From NCBI RefSeq assembly GCF_004761975.1, contig NZ_RQII01000067.1, forward strand, positions 1 through 47,897: a DNA stretch of 47,897 bases, given 5' to 3'. A model generated the notes under the pieces. That model did no database searches and was not told the origin of the DNA. It saw nothing but the letters and a program-made list of their open reading frames with translations. The position numbers were made by a program, and so were the translations under genes. Source of the DNA: Planococcus koreensis. Its GTDB lineage: Bacteria; Bacillota; Bacilli; Bacillales_A; Planococcaceae. Shown here piece by piece: positions 34,170 through 42,525 of the stretch (position 1 is the stretch's first letter; every line of letters begins with the position of its first letter).

Positions 34170-35648
34170 TCATTGTGATTCCGCAACTTTCGTGCGCTTG
34201 TAAACTTCTTCTTTTTCCGCTTCTTCGACTGGACGGGCTGGTTTTTTAATGAACAGCGCCAGTAACAATGCGGCTATTGCGATGAGCGTCGATATTTCAA
34301 ACGCGTAGGTGATGCCTTCAAGGAGCGCTGAATTCATGATGCTCTCAGGCGCTGCCCCGCTAGCCGCCAAATCCTGCGCCACTGATTCGGTCCGCATGTT
34401 CATCAATGTGATAAGGAACGCGGATCCGATAGCGCCTGACACCTGCTGCAATGTATTATTGATCGCGGTGCCGTGCGGATAAGACTTGATTGGCAGCGTA
34501 TTGAGCCCGTTCGTCATAACAGGCATCATGACCATTGAAATCCCGAACATGCGGAATGTATAAATTGCCATGATTTGAAGGAAGCTGGTTTCCATCGATA
34601 ATTGGCTGAACAGGAACGTTGTGATGACGACAATCGCCAGCCCAGGAATGGCCAACACCCTCGCGCCAAAACGGTCAAACAGTCGGCCGGTGATCGGCGA
34701 CATGATTCCCATCAGCAAAGCCCCTGGCAGCATCAGCAGACCAGACTCAATGGGTGATATCCCTTTGATGGTCTGGACATAGATCGGCATCAAAATCATG
34801 CCGGAAAACATCGACATCGCCAGTGCAATTGATATCACGGAAGACAAAGCGAACATCGGATATTTATAGATGCGGACTTGAAGCAAAGGTTTGTCCAGTT
34901 TCAGCTGGCGCCAGATAAAGATTGCCAGCGCCAACAGCCCCACTGAAATCGTTCCGTAGACTGCCGGGGTCTGCCATCCCATCGAGCCGGCAGAACTGAA
35001 GCCGTATAAAACGCCGCCGAACCCGATGCTGGATAAAATCACAGAAGCTTTATCCAACGTGATTTCGCGGTCTTGGAATGTCAGGTTTTTCAGTTTCACT
35101 GCGCCGAGCGCCAGTGAAATCAAAGCAATAGGCAAGACAATCCAGAACAGGACGCGCCACGAATAATGTTCTACGATAAAGCCGGAAAGCGTCGGACCGA
35201 TTGCCGGTGCCACAACCATAACCAATCCGAAGAATCCCATCGCTGACCCTCTTTTCTCAACTGGAAAAGCAGCGAGCATTACATTCATCAGAAGCGGCAT
35301 CATCAATGCCGACCCCGACGCCTGAATCATCCGGCCGGCAAGCAAGACGCCGAATGTCGGTGATAACGCTGCGATCAATGTCCCTATAGAGAAAAGCGAC
35401 ATCGCAACGATGAAAATAGAGCGGTTCGAATAGCGCTGAATGAAATATGCGCTAGCCGGTATCAAGATGCCGTTCACCAGCATATATCCGGTGACAAGCC
35501 ATTGTACAGTCGAGGCATCTTTAATATTCAAATCGGCCATAATGGAAGGCAAAGCGACATTCAATAAAGTTTGCGTGAAGATAGCCACAAATGCTCCGGT
35601 AAAAAGGATGGCTATTATGCCATAAGGCGGTTTTTTCTGTTCTGTCAT
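34170..35648 (-). CDS. DHA2 family drug efflux MFS transporter (LmrB/EmrB-like)
   Basis: This 492-residue, roughly 14-helix proton-driven exporter has TLLNVALPSIMADL in the first helix, the DHA2 pattern TVQWLVTGYMLVNGILIPAS, motif C-like GPTLSGFIVEHYSWRVLF, and a charged C-terminal tail. The closest B. subtilis type is LmrB, which exports lincomycin and puromycin. GGAGG precedes the ATG. A TetR gene is transcribed divergently, and three similar 15-base palindromic sites fill the shared promoter region, the same layout as lmrA-lmrB control. The drug is unknown. Confidence 0.87.
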   Translation of the reverse strand: MTEQKKPPYGIIAILFTGAFVAIFTQTLLNVALPSIMADLNIKDASTVQWLVTGYMLVNGILIPASAYFIQRYSNRSIFIVAMSLFSIGTLIAALSPTFGVLLAGRMIQASGSALMMPLLMNVMLAAFPVEKRGSAMGFFGLVMVVAPAIGPTLSGFIVEHYSWRVLFWIVLPIALISLALGAVKLKNLTFQDREITLDKASVILSSIGFGGVLYGFSSAGSMGWQTPAVYGTISVGLLALAIFIWRQLKLDKPLLQVRIYKYPMFALSSVISIALAMSMFSGMILMPIYVQTIKGISPIESGLLMLPGALLMGIMSPITGRLFDRFGARVLAIPGLAIVVITTFLFSQLSMETSFLQIMAIYTFRMFGISMVMMPVMTNGLNTLPIKSYPHGTAINNTLQQVSGAIGSAFLITLMNMRTESVAQDLAASGAAPESIMNSALLEGITYAFEISTLIAIAALLLALFIKKPARPVEEAEKEEVYKRTKVAESQ

Positions 35649-35711
35649 ACTGTTGATTCCTCCGTAAATTTCTTCTTTATTTTATTTCTCCATTACTTCA
35701 TTGCATTATTC

Positions 35712-35812
35712 TATACCGCCAGTCTATTTATATCAAGAGAAATAGACTGTCAGTATAATAAAATTGATTTGAAAAGGTTTTCAAGCTATTATGTAACTAG
35801 ACTGAAAGTATA
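35712..35812. promoter_or_regulatory. Three TetR-type operator sites between efflux gene and regulator
   Basis: Three 15-base sites share one imperfect palindrome, TAGACTGnCAGTCTA: TATACCGCCAGTCTA (35712-35726), TAGACTGTCAGTATA (35743-35757) and TAGACTGAAAGTATA (35798-35812). The first two are inverted relative to each other, with AGTCTATTT facing AAATAGACT, and are 31 bases apart centre to centre. The third abuts the ribosome binding site of the TetR gene. The LmrA boxes of B. subtilis, as I recall them, have the same TAGAC/GTCTA arms. Confidence 0.65.
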
Positions 35813-35824
35813 AAGGTGAAAAAA

Positions 35825-36682
35825 ATGAATCCAAAAAAACAGAACATCATCAACGCCGCTTACACCCTTTTCATCAATAAAGGCTATAACGCTTCGTCGA
35901 TCCAGGACATTCTCGATGAAGCCGGCGTCTCAAAAGGCACATTTTATAATTACTTCACTTCCAAAACGCAATGCCTCATCGCCATCATGGAATCGATCAG
36001 CAGTGAACTGAGCCAATTGCGGATGGCAGCAGCTGCCGGCAGGCCCGTCAACGACCCCAAAGTACTCGCTGAACAATTGAGCATCCGCATTAAATTAAAC
36101 CGGGAAAAAAATATCTTTTCACTTTATGAGAGCATCTTTTACTCACAGGATCAGGAACTGAAGGAGTTTTCCAAGCTCACTTACCTGAAGGAACTTGATT
36201 GGATTGCTTCCCGGATTGTCGATGTTTTCGGCAATGAAGCGAAACCGTATGCACTCGACAATGCGGCATCGCTGCACGGCTCAATCCAGCAGCTTTTCCA
36301 TCTATGGAAAGTGACATCTCACGAGATGCTCCCGACCGATGAACTTGCTTCATTCGTCGTGAGGCGTTTAGAAGTGACCATGGCCCATCAAATCGCTACA
36401 GGAGACCGCTTCATGCGAATAAGCGGGCTGTATCCGAAAAAACATGCTGAAAACCTGTCACCAACTGAACTCGGCGCCCAGCTCGAAAGTTATAGCAAAT
36501 CAGTGGCTGATGGTGATGCAACAGCTCAGCTCGTGGCGTTCCTCGGCAGCGAATTGCAAGCGAATAAGCCCCGCAAAGCTGTGATTGAAAGCGTTCTTGG
36601 CACTGTCGCCAACAAAACCGGACACGATGCCGAATTGCTGGCTTTGCTCGAACAAGTATGGAAACAGCTAGCGAAGCTTTAA
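35825..36682 (+). CDS. TetR/AcrR family transcriptional regulator
   Basis: This 285-residue repressor-type protein has an N-terminal DNA-binding domain (about 5-50) with the typical TIQDIL-like helix SIQDILDEAGVSKGTFYNYFTSK. The C-terminal ligand-binding part is about 80 residues longer than usual in TetR proteins. The extension ends in two helices around VWKQLAKL. ATG 35825 is six bases after AAAGGTG; a GTG three codons earlier overlaps it. It very likely represses the divergent DHA2 exporter and itself through the three operator sites, releasing DNA when it binds a drug. Confidence 0.87.
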   Translation: MNPKKQNIINAAYTLFINKGYNASSIQDILDEAGVSKGTFYNYFTSKTQCLIAIMESISSELSQLRMAAAAGRPVNDPKVLAEQLSIRIKLNREKNIFSLYESIFYSQDQELKEFSKLTYLKELDWIASRIVDVFGNEAKPYALDNAASLHGSIQQLFHLWKVTSHEMLPTDELASFVVRRLEVTMAHQIATGDRFMRISGLYPKKHAENLSPTELGAQLESYSKSVADGDATAQLVAFLGSELQANKPRKAVIESVLGTVANKTGHDAELLALLEQVWKQLAKL

Positions 36683-36686
36683 ACAC

Positions 36687-36734
36687 AAAAGGACAGAGCG
36701 AAAGCCGAATTCATGGCTCTTGCTCTGTCCTTTT
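36687..36734. terminator. Bidirectional terminator, tetR/amidase
   Basis: AAAAGGACAGAGC pairs with GCTCTGTCCTTTT, with an inner AGCC/GGCT pair. Confidence 0.92.
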
Positions 36735-36738
36735 CATT

Positions 36739-38190
36739 TTATGGTTTTCGGCGCCCTTGAACAGCTTGCTCAAACGCATAGGCGTATTCAATCAGCTCGG
36801 GTTCACTGAAAGCTTTGCCTGCGAATGTTATATTGAACGGTTCATTTTCACGGCTGTAGCTGAACGGGACGGTAATGGATGGAAATCCTGCCGCAGCTCC
36901 GATGTTGCAGCCATAATCTTTCGGCAAAACAAGGGCATCTACGCCGGTCTTTTCCAAGGTCGCGCTGATGTCTTGCTTGCCAGCCAAAAACCGGTTCCGT
37001 TCCAGTGCTTCAACATATTCACGTTCAGTTAAATTGCCGCTCGTGCCGGCAGCTTGTTCAAAAAGATTCTGCCCGAATTTCAATGTTTCCTCTGCATGCG
37101 CAAGATTGAATGCGATGGCATCATCCAACGAACGGATTGGATTTTCCGGGTTGGTCTTCGCTAGGTAGTGGTTGATGCCCGCTTTGAATTCATGGAGCAG
37201 CACCGCAAATCCGAGATCTTCCTGCGTGACCCCTAAATCGACGCCGTCGATGATTTTTGCCCCGCATTGCCGCAGCCTTTCAAACGATTCATCGAACAAC
37301 TCCAATTCTTCAGTGGACAGCTTGTCTTGAAAAAGATTTCTCGGCACACCCAATTTCGTTCCCGCCAAGCCATCTTTATTGAAATGCTGCTTCCAGTCGT
37401 AGGATTCGAAAGGCTTGGCGAATGCCGTTATGGCATCTTCCGGGTCCTGCCCGATCAATTGGGCGAAAACTGTAACCGCATCTTCGACAGTGCGGGCAAG
37501 TGGCCCCGCGGTGTCTTGTGTCCACGCTATTGGAATGATGCCGCTTCTGCTGATCAGTCCGACAGTCGGCTTGATGCCGACGAGGCTGTTGCGGGCAGCC
37601 GGATCGATAATGGAGCCTGACGTTTCTGTGCCGATTGCTGCAGCTGCTAAATTGGCTGCGACTGCTGCAGCAGAACCGGAACTCGAGCCGCCGACATCGA
37701 AAGCGCCATAAGGATTTTTCACTTGTCCGCCGCGCGAACTAAAGCCGTTTTCCATTTTATCTGTCATAAAGTTCGCCCATTCCGTCATGTTCGTCTTGCC
37801 GATGATTACGGCGCCGGCATGGCGAAGCATTTCAACAACTTTGGCATCACATCGTGCGTAATGGTCTTTCAACGCAAGAGAACCTGCGCTTGTATGCATC
37901 ATGTCGCCTGTGTCTATATTGTCCTTCAGCAAAACCGGGATGCCGTGCAGCGGCGAACGTACGCCTTTATGCAGGCGTTCAAAATCCATCGCCTGTGCAA
38001 TCTGCACCGCTTGAGGATTGAGTTCCAGCACCGCATTGAGGCTTCCACCCGAAAGTGAAATATTCTCTTTGTACATTAAAACAAGTTCTTCCGAAGTCAG
38101 TTTCCCTTCAGCCATTTCCTGCTGAAGTTCTGCAATTGTTTTCTCATCCAATTGTTCAAGCCGGTATTGTTCCAATTTTTTATGATGCAT
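36739..38190 (-). CDS. Amidase (amidase signature family)
   Basis: This 483-residue hydrolase has the Ser-cisSer-Lys triad of the amidase signature family. Lys89 lies in GIPVLLKDNIDT. The Gly/Ser-rich loop GGSSSGSAAAVAAN carries the cis-Ser near 169-170. The nucleophile Ser193 lies in GTETSGSI. The N-terminus LEQLDEKTIAELQQEMAEGK is typical of stand-alone amidases rather than GatA, and no gatB or gatC lies nearby. It may deaminate amides or peptides; the substrate is unknown. It is a single gene with terminators on both sides. Confidence 0.87.
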   Translation of the reverse strand: MHHKKLEQYRLEQLDEKTIAELQQEMAEGKLTSEELVLMYKENISLSGGSLNAVLELNPQAVQIAQAMDFERLHKGVRSPLHGIPVLLKDNIDTGDMMHTSAGSLALKDHYARCDAKVVEMLRHAGAVIIGKTNMTEWANFMTDKMENGFSSRGGQVKNPYGAFDVGGSSSGSAAAVAANLAAAAIGTETSGSIIDPAARNSLVGIKPTVGLISRSGIIPIAWTQDTAGPLARTVEDAVTVFAQLIGQDPEDAITAFAKPFESYDWKQHFNKDGLAGTKLGVPRNLFQDKLSTEELELFDESFERLRQCGAKIIDGVDLGVTQEDLGFAVLLHEFKAGINHYLAKTNPENPIRSLDDAIAFNLAHAEETLKFGQNLFEQAAGTSGNLTEREYVEALERNRFLAGKQDISATLEKTGVDALVLPKDYGCNIGAAAGFPSITVPFSYSRENEPFNITFAGKAFSEPELIEYAYAFEQAVQGRRKP

Positions 38191-38248
38191 CAGGTTCCCT
38201 CCATTTCCGGATGTACAGCTGATTCCACTCTATTATTTCCCGCCATTG

Positions 38249-38272
38249 AAAAAAGCCGGATTGGCCGGCTTA
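38249..38272 (-). terminator. Terminator after FbpA-like gene
   Basis: AAGCCGG pairs with CCGGCTT around ATTGG, with a T run on the minus-strand side. Confidence 0.85.
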
Positions 38273-38419
38273 AACTTCTTCAGTATAGCTTTTCATCAAT
38301 TCATACAGAGACAATTCGTACAGCTGTCTTCCATCTATTTTAAATACATTCTGTTCAACTAAATGATCGATGATGATCGAGCGTTTATCTTCGAATTTCG
38401 ATTCTGGTATGTGTTCCAT
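38270..38419 (-). CDS. Small FbpA-family-like protein (49 aa)
   Basis: This 49-residue protein starts MEHIPESKFEDKRS and has a C-terminal block FKIDGRQLYELSLYELMKSY. This resembles the IDxLI-x-GxYKxDxRQLYELTLSELxxEY pattern of the Fur-regulated FbpA small proteins of Bacillus. Those act with the FsrA RNA in iron-sparing control; the function of FbpA itself is poorly known. AAGGAG lies about a dozen bases before the ATG and a terminator follows the stop. I saw no convincing Fur box upstream, so iron control is not supported by the sequence. Confidence 0.6.
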   Translation of the reverse strand: MEHIPESKFEDKRSIIIDHLVEQNVFKIDGRQLYELSLYELMKSYTEEV

Positions 38420-38522
38420 AATGGCCGTTCTCTCCTTAGCAATTTACTCTCTTTTCTTTACCTCGAACACACGGTCTTAAAACCTTTCGACTGCAGAAAT
38501 AAAACAATTATTTTTGTCCGCC

Positions 38523-39023
38523 TTATTTGCCAGCCGGCGCCTTAAGAGGCCGATCGGAAAAGTCGCAGAATCGATCAATCATGTCTTCGATTTTTGCCTG
38601 CCGCGTCTTGCGGGACCAGTTGATGACACCTGTCTCATAGACGTCTGCACCTTTCGATTCGCAGATTTTCTTCATCTGCCCCACAGAGCGGCTGCCACCC
38701 ATGAACGGAAACGGGAACGATTGCGTGACGAAAATCGCCACCATTTTGTCACCCAGATCCGGAAGCTGTTCCAAATACAGGCGCATCGTGGGGGAAACTG
38801 CCATGCCATGGACGGGTGCCCCGAATACGACTAGTTCGTAAGGCTCGACAGGCGGAATTTCCTTCAGCTGCACGTTTTTCGGATTTTTCGGCTGCTCTTC
38901 CACTGGCACCACTTTTTTCAATTCCACCGTATGCCCTTTGTCCATCAGCTTTTGGCTCAGTTCCTCCGCTACATTAAATGTGTGCCCGGTCATGGAATGG
39001 ATGATAATGCCGATTTTCATCAT
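38523..39023 (-). CDS. Flavodoxin-like / NADPH-dependent FMN reductase fold protein
   Basis: This 166-residue flavodoxin-fold protein starts MMKIGIIIHSMTGHTFNVAEEL. The SMTGHT segment fits the FMN phosphate-binding loop. ELVVFGAPVHGMAVSPTMRLYL and MVAIFVTQSFPFPFMGG provide the other flavin-facing loops. Members transfer electrons or act as quinone/FMN reductases. ATG 39023 follows AAGGGG by six bases. It starts 19 bases after the stop of the ATC-hydrolase-like gene, so the two form a small operon. Confidence 0.78.
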   Translation of the reverse strand: MMKIGIIIHSMTGHTFNVAEELSQKLMDKGHTVELKKVVPVEEQPKNPKNVQLKEIPPVEPYELVVFGAPVHGMAVSPTMRLYLEQLPDLGDKMVAIFVTQSFPFPFMGGSRSVGQMKKICESKGADVYETGVINWSRKTRQAKIEDMIDRFCDFSDRPLKAPAGK

Positions 39024-39042
39024 GCCCCGCCCCTTCCGCTTT

Positions 39043-39705
39043 TTATTTCCTATCTGTAAATCCCCGCTCAGGGTTCCATTCACAGGTTCCTCCGACTTCG
39101 TACATGCAATTGCAGCAATCGTCCCCATCTGCCAGCGTCTTTGTGCGTGAAAAGCCGCTTTCCATAATATTGGCTGCCAGAAAATCGATTCGGCATACGG
39201 CCGGAAACATGCCGAGCGCATCAAAATCCTTGCTGAGTTTCATCATCGCGCATTCCGTTATATCAATCTCAAAATGGTCGTCATCCTGATCGGTGAAGAC
39301 GATTTGCCAATCGTATGGATGCAACTTCCCTGCTTTGCCCCGCTGTTCGTGCAGCGCCGCATCATCCCGGAATCCGGCCATATATCCTTTCATCGGCACC
39401 TTAAGCAACCGTTTTGGAATCAGCTTCAGCAGATCCTCCGACATGACCCACAATTCTTCACCCGCTTCTTCGCTTGAAAAGCCCATTGCCATCAACGATT
39501 TGTACCAGGCAATATAGGATGGGCACATATCGTAGCTCGTCCGGAACACACTATTGCCAATATCGGGCACTCTCGGCAGAATCTCTTGCATCCAGCCATC
39601 GGCGTTCGCTTTGAATTCCTCCCAAAATCCATTCCCGAAGTCATTCAGCATCCGCTCTTTTGCACGGCGCATACCTAGACGGTAAAGAAGTTTGGCCCTG
39701 TCCAT
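39043..39705 (-). CDS. L-2-amino-thiazoline-4-carboxylate hydrolase family protein
   Basis: This 220-residue protein of the ATC-hydrolase (ATCH-like) family has an N-terminal helical half (MDRAKLLYRLGMRRAKERML). The C-terminal half contains YDWQIVFTDQDDDHFEIDITECAM and ends in a cysteine cluster (DDCCNCMYEVGGTCEWNPERG). The founding enzyme opens a thiazoline ring to make cysteine precursors, but most family members are uncharacterised. ATG 39705 lies eight bases after GGAGG. It precedes the flavodoxin-like gene. The cysteine cluster could bind a metal. Confidence 0.7.
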   Translation of the reverse strand: MDRAKLLYRLGMRRAKERMLNDFGNGFWEEFKANADGWMQEILPRVPDIGNSVFRTSYDMCPSYIAWYKSLMAMGFSSEEAGEELWVMSEDLLKLIPKRLLKVPMKGYMAGFRDDAALHEQRGKAGKLHPYDWQIVFTDQDDDHFEIDITECAMMKLSKDFDALGMFPAVCRIDFLAANIMESGFSRTKTLADGDDCCNCMYEVGGTCEWNPERGFTDRK

Positions 39706-39826
39706 CCCCTGTTCCTCCATCCCCTTAATACCTCACGCCATATTTATCTCCTGATGCTAAATATATTGAAAATTCACACTTTTGTCCACCTTTTCGGCAT
39801 GCTCGCTTTCGCTTATATCCGGACAA

Positions 39827-39856
39827 TAAAAAAATGCCGGGCTCGCCGCTCGGCAT
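39827..39856 (-). terminator. Terminator after TSUP permease
   Basis: ATGCCG pairs with CGGCAT around GGCTCGCCGCT, with a seven-T run on the minus strand. It is nearly identical to the terminator at 40977-41006. Confidence 0.85.
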
Positions 39857-39890
39857 ACTCATTCTTTATTGAACTGGTTTTAGGGTCTGT

Positions 39891-39965
39891 TCATGCCAGT
39901 CCCGCCATCATAAAGTTGCCTTCATTAACCGTTCGCGCTTGGTAATCAAATTCAGCCTTCCCCAT
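39891..39965 (-). other. 24-codon frame overlapping the TSUP stop (TGATG)
   Basis: A short frame starts at the TSUP stop as TGATG and encodes MGKAEFDYQARTVNEGNFMM plus a few residues. The overlap suggests possible translational coupling, but there is no clear Shine-Dalgarno and no recognisable family. It may be the surviving 3' end of an older gene. Weak evidence. Confidence 0.2.
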
Positions 39966-40738
39966 CAGATCAATCCGACACAAAGGAAAAGACCAATTAG
40001 CATCAGCATGATTCCGACAATCAGCTGAACGGTTTTCAAAGTGATTTTTTTTATTAGTCGTGAGCCTATAAAGGCACCGGCAAACGAAGTCAATATCGCC
40101 GCTAAAATCAATGTCCAATTGGCATCTAGCCCTGCGGTGGCAGCATGGCTGAAATAGACGGACAATCTTGTAAAATCAACAATTGCGGCAGTAACCACTC
40201 CCGTGGCGATGAACGCTTCTTTATCGAGTCCTGCCTTGCTTAAAAATGCTGAACGCAACGCTCCTTGATGGCCTGATAACCCTCCAAAAAAGCCACTGAT
40301 TAAGCCGCCCACAGGCAAATATTTCTTATTAAATTCCATCTTTTCAAATCGCGGCAGCAGTTCAACAAATGCAAAACCAATCATAAGCAGTCCGATGACC
40401 GCTTTCACAATCGTTATATGGTACTGCCGTTCTCCAACCATGTAACTTGCGATTGCAGGCATGCCAGTCAATAATGTCAGCAGCCAAGCCCCAGCAAAAG
40501 CAGCGATAATTGCGGTGGGCGTGAATTTGATCAAAACTTGCTTGTCCGCTTTTTTTCCAATCAGAAACAATTTGAAAACATTGTTTGCCAGATGCACGAT
40601 TGCTGTCATAGCTATGGCTATTTCTATAGGGAAAAATAGAGCGAATGCCGGCATTAAAATTGTGCCTAAACCAAAACCCGAAAATAGCGTCAGTCCTGAA
40701 GCAAGCAGCGCCGTGATACAAACAATCCAGTACATCAT
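39965..40738 (-). CDS. TSUP (sulfite exporter TauE/SafE) family permease
   Basis: This 257-residue membrane protein has about eight helices and the two half-repeats of the TSUP family. The first carries GFGLGTILMPAFALFFPIEI and the second GGLISGFFGGLSGHQGALRS. Members move sulfite, sulfoacetate or other small organic anions; no substrate can be given. GAGGTGG lies seven bases before the ATG. The gene appears AT-richer than its neighbours and lies between two copies of a similar terminator-plus-upstream segment, which suggests insertion at this site. Confidence 0.83.
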   Translation of the reverse strand: MMYWIVCITALLASGLTLFSGFGLGTILMPAFALFFPIEIAIAMTAIVHLANNVFKLFLIGKKADKQVLIKFTPTAIIAAFAGAWLLTLLTGMPAIASYMVGERQYHITIVKAVIGLLMIGFAFVELLPRFEKMEFNKKYLPVGGLISGFFGGLSGHQGALRSAFLSKAGLDKEAFIATGVVTAAIVDFTRLSVYFSHAATAGLDANWTLILAAILTSFAGAFIGSRLIKKITLKTVQLIVGIMLMLIGLFLCVGLI

Positions 40739-40920
40739 CGCATGTCCACCTCTTTAGTTCGCTTATCAAACAAGTCGATAATCTCCAATAAAAAAGCTTT
40801 TCCCTCTCTACTCCACCCAGCATCTCCCACAAATTTTAGAAATAGAGCATTAAATAATCTTTCAAAAAAACACGGCGCTGTTTTGTATCCATGCGCTAAA
40901 TATAGTGAAAAATCAACCAT
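40735..40920 (-). other. Uncertain short frame upstream of and overlapping TSUP
   Basis: An open frame ends KEVDMR with its TGA overlapping the TSUP ATG (ATGA). From the ATG at 40920 it would encode 61 residues, including FVGDAGWSREGKAFLLEIID, which reads like a real protein. A different frame begins MDTKQRRVFLKDYLMLYF, and a run of seven T lies where the two frames could join. No good ribosome binding site precedes either start. It may be a small gene with a frameshift or a decayed one. I do not recognise it. Confidence 0.3.
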
Positions 40921-40976
40921 TCGTCTAGCTTTGGAGCTTTTTTGCCTTTTTAAATTCACCATTGCAGTTTTTTTAA

Positions 40977-41006
40977 TAAAAAAATGCCGGGCTCGCCGCC
41001 CGGCAT
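40977..41006 (-). terminator. Terminator after rlmCD
   Basis: ATGCCGGGC pairs with GCCCGGCAT around TCGCC, with a long T run on the minus strand. It is close in sequence to the TSUP terminator. Confidence 0.9.
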
Positions 41007-41034
41007 CCTGGTTTTTCATTCAATTAATCGTTCA

Positions 41035-42396
41035 TTAAGCCAATTCGAGCCAAGCCACCGCTTCGCAATGGGTTGTTTGCGGGAACATATCAACGGGCTG
41101 CACTTCTTTCGTGCGGTATCCGCCGTCTTCGAGGATTCTCAAATCGCGCGCTAATGTCGCCGGATTGCACGATACATAGACGACGCGTCCTGGCCGCTGC
41201 TGCAAGATAGTCCGCAGCAATTGCTCGTCACAGCCTTTGCGCGGCGGATCGACGACCAGCACGTCCGCTTTCTTGCCTTCTTTATACCAGCGCGGAATCA
41301 CTTGTTCTGCAGGTCCTGCTTCGAATAGCGTATTCGTGAAGCCGTTCAGCTCCGCGTTGCGTTTGGCATCTTCAATCGCTTGCGGGACGATTTCCACACC
41401 CATGACGAATTTTGCTTGCTGCGCCAAGAACAGCGAAATCGTACCGATTCCGCAATAAGCGTCAATGACCGTTTCCTCGCCCGTCAGCGCTGCGTACTCG
41501 AGCGCCTGCCCATAAAGCACCTCGGTTTGGACCGGGTTGATCTGGTAGAAAGAACGCGCGGAAATCTCGAACCGCACATCGCCGATGCGGTCTTCGATGA
41601 CTTCCTTGCCCCATAATACGAGGGTTTCATTGCCGAAAATGACGTTGGTCTTTTCGGGATTGACGTTTTGGACGATTGAGACGGTGTCCGGCACAAGCGA
41701 GCGGATCAACGCGATCGCCTGCTCTGCCTGAGGGAATTTCTTTTTCTTCGTCACGAGCACAACCATGATTTCACCGGTCGCACGCGCTTTGCGGACCACA
41801 ACATGGCGCAGCTGGCCGCGATGTGTTTGTTCTTCAAACGGCTCGATGCCCATTTCAAGCAAGCTTTTTTTCAAACCCACCATGATCGCATCCGCTTCGA
41901 AGGTCTGGATCAGGCAGACATCCGTATCCGCGATATTATGCGAGCGGCTTTCATAAAATCCGGCAACCGTGCGGCCGTTTTGGATGCCGAACGGAATCTG
42001 TGATTTGTTGCGATAGCGCCACGGGTCTTCCATGCCTTTTACGGCGTGCACCGGAACGTCCGGCAATTTCCCGATGCGTGTAATCGCATCGCGCACCATT
42101 TTCTGTTTGAACCCTTTTTGGCCTTCGTACGATAAATGCTGGATCTGGCAGCCGCCGCACGTATCGAATACCGGACATGGTGCATCCACTCGATGGGGTG
42201 AGGCATTCTCTATTTCAAGCAATTTTGCAAAGCCGTATGATTTCAAGGTTTTGAGAACGTGCACACGCACATCCTCACCCGGCAGCGCGCCTTGGATGAA
42301 CAGCGGGTAGCCGTCCACTTTCGCTACGCCTGCGCCGTCGTGCGTCAAGTCTTCCACGTGGACAAGCAGCCTGTCATTTTTCTGTACTGGTTTCAA
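41035..42396 (-). CDS. rlmCD: 23S rRNA (uracil-C5-)-methyltransferase RlmCD (second paralogue, YefA-like)
   Basis: This protein of about 453 residues follows B. subtilis RlmCD (YefA), which methylates two uridines of 23S rRNA. It has a TRAM domain near 10-65, 4Fe-4S cysteines in APCPVFDTCGGCQIQH and DVCLIQ, the SAM site VIDAYCGIGTISLFLAQQ, and the catalytic Cys in YVSCNPATLARDLR. DAKRNAELNG and DPPRKGCDEQLL also match. I prefer the TTG at 42396, which has GGAGTG six bases upstream and gives MKPVQKND, aligning with YefA. The GTG at 42405 overlaps that site. It is a single gene with its own terminator. Confidence 0.9.
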   Translation of the reverse strand: MKPVQKNDRLLVHVEDLTHDGAGVAKVDGYPLFIQGALPGEDVRVHVLKTLKSYGFAKLLEIENASPHRVDAPCPVFDTCGGCQIQHLSYEGQKGFKQKMVRDAITRIGKLPDVPVHAVKGMEDPWRYRNKSQIPFGIQNGRTVAGFYESRSHNIADTDVCLIQTFEADAIMVGLKKSLLEMGIEPFEEQTHRGQLRHVVVRKARATGEIMVVLVTKKKKFPQAEQAIALIRSLVPDTVSIVQNVNPEKTNVIFGNETLVLWGKEVIEDRIGDVRFEISARSFYQINPVQTEVLYGQALEYAALTGEETVIDAYCGIGTISLFLAQQAKFVMGVEIVPQAIEDAKRNAELNGFTNTLFEAGPAEQVIPRWYKEGKKADVLVVDPPRKGCDEQLLRTILQQRPGRVVYVSCNPATLARDLRILEDGGYRTKEVQPVDMFPQTTHCEAVAWLELA

Positions 42397-42488
42397 TTCG
42401 TTCACTCCATTTCACATTCCGTCATTATAACATAGGGCCAAGGCAATATTCACTAATGAATCCATATTTCCTGATGCGCAGCCAAAGA

Positions 42489-42525
42489 AAAAACGCGGCA
42501 GGCGAAACGCCCGCACGCGCTTGTT
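42489..42525 (-). terminator. Terminator after the cyd operon
   Basis: A GC-rich hairpin CGCGTGCGGGCG...CGCCTGCCGCG with an internal mismatch is followed by six T on the minus strand, directly after the cydS stop. Confidence 0.8.

Noticed and set aside
40362..40832. 156-codon minus-strand frame overlapping TSUP
   Set aside because: It overlaps the TSUP permease in another frame. The TSUP frame has clear membrane-helix patterns and a Shine-Dalgarno.
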